From Siphlonurus alternatus (Eukaryota > Arthropoda > Insecta > Ephemeroptera > Siphlonuridae): a DNA stretch of 64,000 nt. The translations under genes and the position numbers were made by a program. The stretch covers positions 44,186,979 to 44,250,978 of the forward strand of contig OX463780.1 of the NCBI GenBank assembly GCA_949825025.1, read 5' to 3'. This document shows, in pieces, positions 60,834-64,000 of this stretch. Numbering within the stretch: the stretch's first letter is position 1; each line of letters begins with the position of its first letter. Below the pieces are notes generated by a model. It saw nothing but the letters and a program-made list of their open reading frames with translations. It was not told where the DNA came from and did no database searches.

Positions 60834-63458
60834 GTATGCATAATCTGTGCAATTTATTGCAATATTTTTGTACATGACTTTAAAATGAAAAAATAAAGTA
60901 GTATCTAAGATAGTTATGCATAATACCTATTCTCAAAATGAATTTTCTTGCTAGGTGGGATTGGCTGACCGTTCACTAATGCCTGGTGATGTTGTTCGAC
61001 GGATGATTAAAGGAAAAGACACACAGCGTGGCTATTGCCGTTATATCAACATGAGAGCCAACGTTCAAATTATTGGCACCAACTTTGTCATCCCAAATGT
61101 CAAGAGTGGTGAACTTGTACCTCTAGAAGTAAGTGTGATACTGCACCGGTACGATTTCCATATTGGTTCTTCATACAGCCACACTGTGGTGCCGCTAATC
61201 AGCGAGTAGAATCCCACACCTGTTGGTGCCTGTCAAAAACTGACAATGTTATCATTGACACCAGTGGCTCTATTAAATAAATTTAAAGAGGATATGTTGG
61301 TTTTTTAGTCACCTGTAACATGGTGGAGTGTCTTATTTTAATATTTTGATGTTTCAGGAATTTACACCTGACATTGTAGTATGCTTGGACTCGTGGGTTG
61401 GAGGCATACGCCAGGTCAATGCTAAACTACACTTGAAATGCCCTGATGGTTCTCGATGTATTGTTGATGATCTTGAAAATTTCACCTTTGAGGATGTGGA
61501 AGAAAAAAATCATCGGGTATGTCCCGTGAGTCTTGACGTCAAACACAACACATGATGTACACTCCATTCAAGTAAAAATGTTTGATTTGACCATATTAAA
61601 GTATAGCCTTATTAAACATTTTTATATGAATGTGGTGTATGGTTCAAAGAAAGATCACTCTAGAAGTAGCCGGAAGTGGAAGAATTTTGGATGAACATGA
61701 CAACTTTGCAGATAGGTTACAATCGCTAACATAAATCTCTCTGCAAAGTTTCAGGTTAAAACTAAACTGCAAAGTACAGAAACCTTGCACTTTTGGCTAT
61801 ACTTCTGGTAGTAATCTGTTATTTGAACTTTACTAGCATCCCCTGCTATTGATATTAGAGTACTGCATGAATACTGTTATGAGAAAACGGTAAAATATGG
61901 CATATTTACAGTAAGTTCTATGCATACCTACTTACAACGCAATACAGTATTACACTAATGGAACTTACCGGTACAATTGAATATTTTTTTTTGCTACATT
62001 TTGCTTTTAATTTACTATAAAAGTATTTTTATGAACAAAATAAAATAAGGATAATTTAAAGATTAACCAGTACCAGTTGCTACCTTTGTGTCAGACTTCC
62101 TGGTTAAATAAATATCCCAGTACATTGCTATTCTTTTGTACAGGATGGGGAGTTCCATCACTCTGATTTCTACCCTGGCCAGACTCTGTACGGTCCATTG
62201 TCACTGCTGCACAAGGCTGAGTGGGTGCACATGAGCAAGGAGCTGAAGGCGGCACAAAAGCCGGGCAAGATGGTTCACACCATAGTCGAGAAGGTGGAGG
62301 TAGACTCCGTCAACGTGCATTGGCAGTGCCGAGCGTACTCCAAGGACGGGGCGGGGACAGAGAAGGAGCAGCCCAAGCATCTCGTGCAGGGAGATGACCT
62401 CAAGAGGTAAGAAGAGAGCTAGGGTCAAGGGTCTACCGATATTAGTGGCGCAACCAGAAAATTGCCATCTTGATTTGTGTGGGTGGGAAATGAAAACATG
62501 TTTTCTCCTTCTACCGTGTCTGGGGATAGAGAGGAACTATAAAATACCCCTGACTGGAAGCATGTAGTGCTCTCACAAATGGCACTGAGCCAAAGATAGC
62601 TGGCAACAAGAATTCTGCTGTATTGATTTCTTGAATATCCATGTATCATTATATTATATGCTTGCCAAAGAGATATGAGAACTACATATTTTATCAATTA
62701 TGACCATCTGTGAGTGTTGGTGAAGGCCAATTCTTTGCTACTGCTTATAAAACACATGCAATGTTTCATACTGTATGCATGCTAATTATTAACATTAGCT
62801 ACGTCCTTTTTGTTTTCTGATCTTCATAAATTGCTTTAACTTGAGTAGACTAAAAAAGTCTATTGCTAAAAATTACAGGATAACATGAGGATTAACTCAA
62901 ATTGTACTTACTGGTTTCAGCCTAAAATTAATTAATTCTGGCAGGATTCATCATTTTCATTATGAAAATATCATCACTACCTATGTGATTAGTTTCTTAG
63001 TTTACTCAACACATTTACCATTGAATTAAAACTAATGCCTGTGTCTAATTTCAGGTTAAGGATGATCAACGTATTTGAACCCTGCTCTCTTCAAGTTGGT
63101 GACCGTAACTTCTACACATTTCTTGATAACGACACTCTGCTATCCAAGGACCAGTGGAAACGCAAACAGAAGGACACATTCTCTTCCTTGAACCCCGACC
63201 ATGCTTGCATGAGGCCCAAGCTTAGCCCCAAGCGGTTGCCGCAGAACAAGACGGGCCCCGAGGTTGTGGGGGAGGATGATGAGGAAGAAGATGCAGACAG
63301 CAGTGCCGCAGCCTCGCCAGCTCACCACCTCACCATCCCACACGCCCACCACCTGAACCGAAAGTCGGACACCGAGCATGACGAGTGGGACACGGAAGAC
63401 ACTGGAAGCTTCTCAGACACGGCATCGCTCAGTAGCAACTGCAGCAACAGCTCTCAAT
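60609..63458 (+). CDS. Ube2o: UBE2O-like E2/E3 hybrid ubiquitin-protein ligase, N-terminal part (continues past the window)
   Basis: Five exons (60609-60833, 60955-61128, 61358-61516, 62144-62406, 63055-63458) join in frame into 408 codons. The ATG is in context CAACATGGC. The order VAWHPKGCEEVIQEKK, VGLADRSLMPGDVVRRM, a second barrel-like region with IIGTNFVI, then SWVGGIRQVNAKLHLKCPDGSRC is that of the conserved N-terminal region 1 of UBE2O (E2-230K). The later exon has an acidic run (EDDEEEDAD), a His-rich stretch and Ser-rich sequence like UBE2O's linker. UBE2O ubiquitinates substrates such as orphan ribosomal proteins on its own, through a C-terminal UBC domain; this domain and the catalytic cysteine are not in the window. 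Cytosolic/nuclear in known animals. Confidence 0.88.
60955..61128 (+). CDS. Ube2o: UBE2O exon 2
   Basis: Acceptor CTTGCTAG, donor GAA|GTAAGT; 58 codons, phase 0. Encodes LADRSLMPGDVVRRM and the IIGTNFVIPNV segment of conserved region 1. The 27 codons after the donor are intron. Confidence 0.88.
61358..61516 (+). CDS. Ube2o: UBE2O exon 3
   Basis: Acceptor GTTTCAG, donor CGG|GTATGT; 53 codons, phase 0. Contains CLDSWVGGIRQVNAKL and the CPDGSRC turn. Confidence 0.88.
61517..62143 (+). other. UBE2O intron 3
   Basis: 627-bp intron with an inverted-repeat element at 61,651-61,818 and a CRE octamer at 61,534-61,541. Other sequence is ordinary. Confidence 0.75.
61651..61818. mobile_element. MITE-like element in UBE2O intron 3, about 168 bp
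   Basis: Imperfect inverted termini: AGATCACTCTAGAAGTAGCC at the left and the complement of AGATTACTACCAGAAG...TAGCC at the right. The interior holds CTTTGCAG/CTGCAAAG in inverted orientation. The terminus recurs at 41,882. Non-coding; superfamily not assigned. Confidence 0.55.
62144..62406 (+). CDS. Ube2o: UBE2O exon 4
   Basis: Acceptor TTTGTACAG, donor AGAG|GTAAGA; 263 nt, ending two bases into Arg274. Encodes DFYPGQTLYGPLS and WVHMSKELKAAQK, followed by VNVHWQCRAYSKDG, matching the SH3-like part of UBE2O conserved region 1. The exon is clearly G+C-richer than flanking introns. Confidence 0.88.
62407..63054 (+). other. UBE2O intron 4
   Basis: 648 bp, GTAAGA to AATTTCAG, no recognised element. 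Confidence 0.75.
63055..63458 (+). CDS. Ube2o: UBE2O exon 5
   Basis: The acceptor TAATTTCAG is followed by G, completing Arg274. The donor CAAT|GTGAGT leaves one base of the next codon. Begins LRMINVFEPCSLQVGDRNFY and ends in a Ser/Asn-rich run. The acidic run, His cluster and Ser-rich end form a low-complexity linker. Confidence 0.85.
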
Positions 63459-64000
63459 GTGAGTGATAGACTAGAGAGTTTGTTTTTGTAGAGATTTAAG
63501 TACAGCTTGGGACAGTTTGAATGTTTCAATTCAAATAGAAGATGCAGAATTAAAGCCTTAAGAAAAGAACACATTTTCAGTCACTCTATTTCAAACTGGT
63601 TTTAAATTCACCACAACTCCATAAACTGTGTAGCATTGTCCCAAAATCTGAGACTGGCTAACATTTATTCTGTCCTGAAGAGTACATTTAGCAATTTGTT
63701 TTTTTAACTAATTTTTGTTATGTAATGTTGCACGGTGTATGATATTTTAAAAACAAAAATTGATGTTTATTAGATTAATTTAGCTGATCAATTTATCATT
63801 TAAATAAGCAACATACAAGCGGGTAGGGATTTTTTTTTTTTTTGCTACTTCTGTTTATGATATAATTATTGCTGTGCTAATTGCTTGCAACGGTTCAATC
63901 TGACTGGTTACAGCTTTTGTTATACCCATCTATACAGCCACTTGGCACGCCATATATCGGATGTTGATGACTACCTTTGTCTGTGGAGTCAACCTATTAA
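63459..64000 (+). other. UBE2O intron 5, incomplete
   Basis: No acceptor or coding exon recognised before the window ends; AT-rich with a 17-base T tract near 63,830. Confidence 0.65.

Overview
This window is nuclear DNA from an arthropod, most likely an insect. It is strongly AT-rich, its genes are split by GT-AG introns of about 0.1 to over 2 kb, and intergenic space is long. The repeats (simple repeats, small fold-back elements, LINE 3' tails, relics of an insect SINE-like module) fit an insect; the SINE-like pieces hint at a polyneopteran-type genome, but the species cannot be named from the sequence. No prokaryotic genes, CRISPR array, rRNA or convincing tRNA was seen.

Layout: (1) About 1-28,400 is gene-poor. 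It holds inverted repeats (a perfect 44-bp-arm palindrome at 4.25 kb, a fold-back at 27.6 kb), interspersed-repeat relics near 1.1 and 17 kb, and scattered less AT-rich islands that may be regulatory. (2) A seven-exon minus-strand gene (28,464-37,554) assembles by canonical splicing into one 793-residue receptor. It has a signal peptide, a somatomedin-B-like cysteine module, a duplicated cysteine module, and seven membrane helices of the secretin/methuselah-like (class B) type. A candidate non-coding first exon and promoter lie about 11 kb upstream, near 48.5 kb. (3) 37.6-56.5 kb is repeat-bearing spacer and putative intron. (4) A plus-strand gene (about 56.5-59.86 kb) encodes a second, related seven-helix receptor of 396 residues with almost no extracellular domain. 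(5) From 60,609 to the end, five exons encode the N-terminal 408 residues of UBE2O, a large E2/E3 hybrid ubiquitin ligase. Its catalytic UBC domain lies beyond the window.

The two receptors are divergent neighbours, as expected for old paralogues. They share the short TM3, ECL2 and TM7 signatures but differ in ectodomain and intron content. UBE2O is an unrelated housekeeping-type gene whose promoter (inverted CCAAT box, ETS site) begins within about 70 bp of the receptor's poly(A) signals.

The best candidates for something undescribed are: the SMB-like plus duplicated-module architecture of the large receptor; its near-ectodomain-less paralogue; and two unrelated palindromes (4.25 and 50.8 kb) that share an 11-nt loop.
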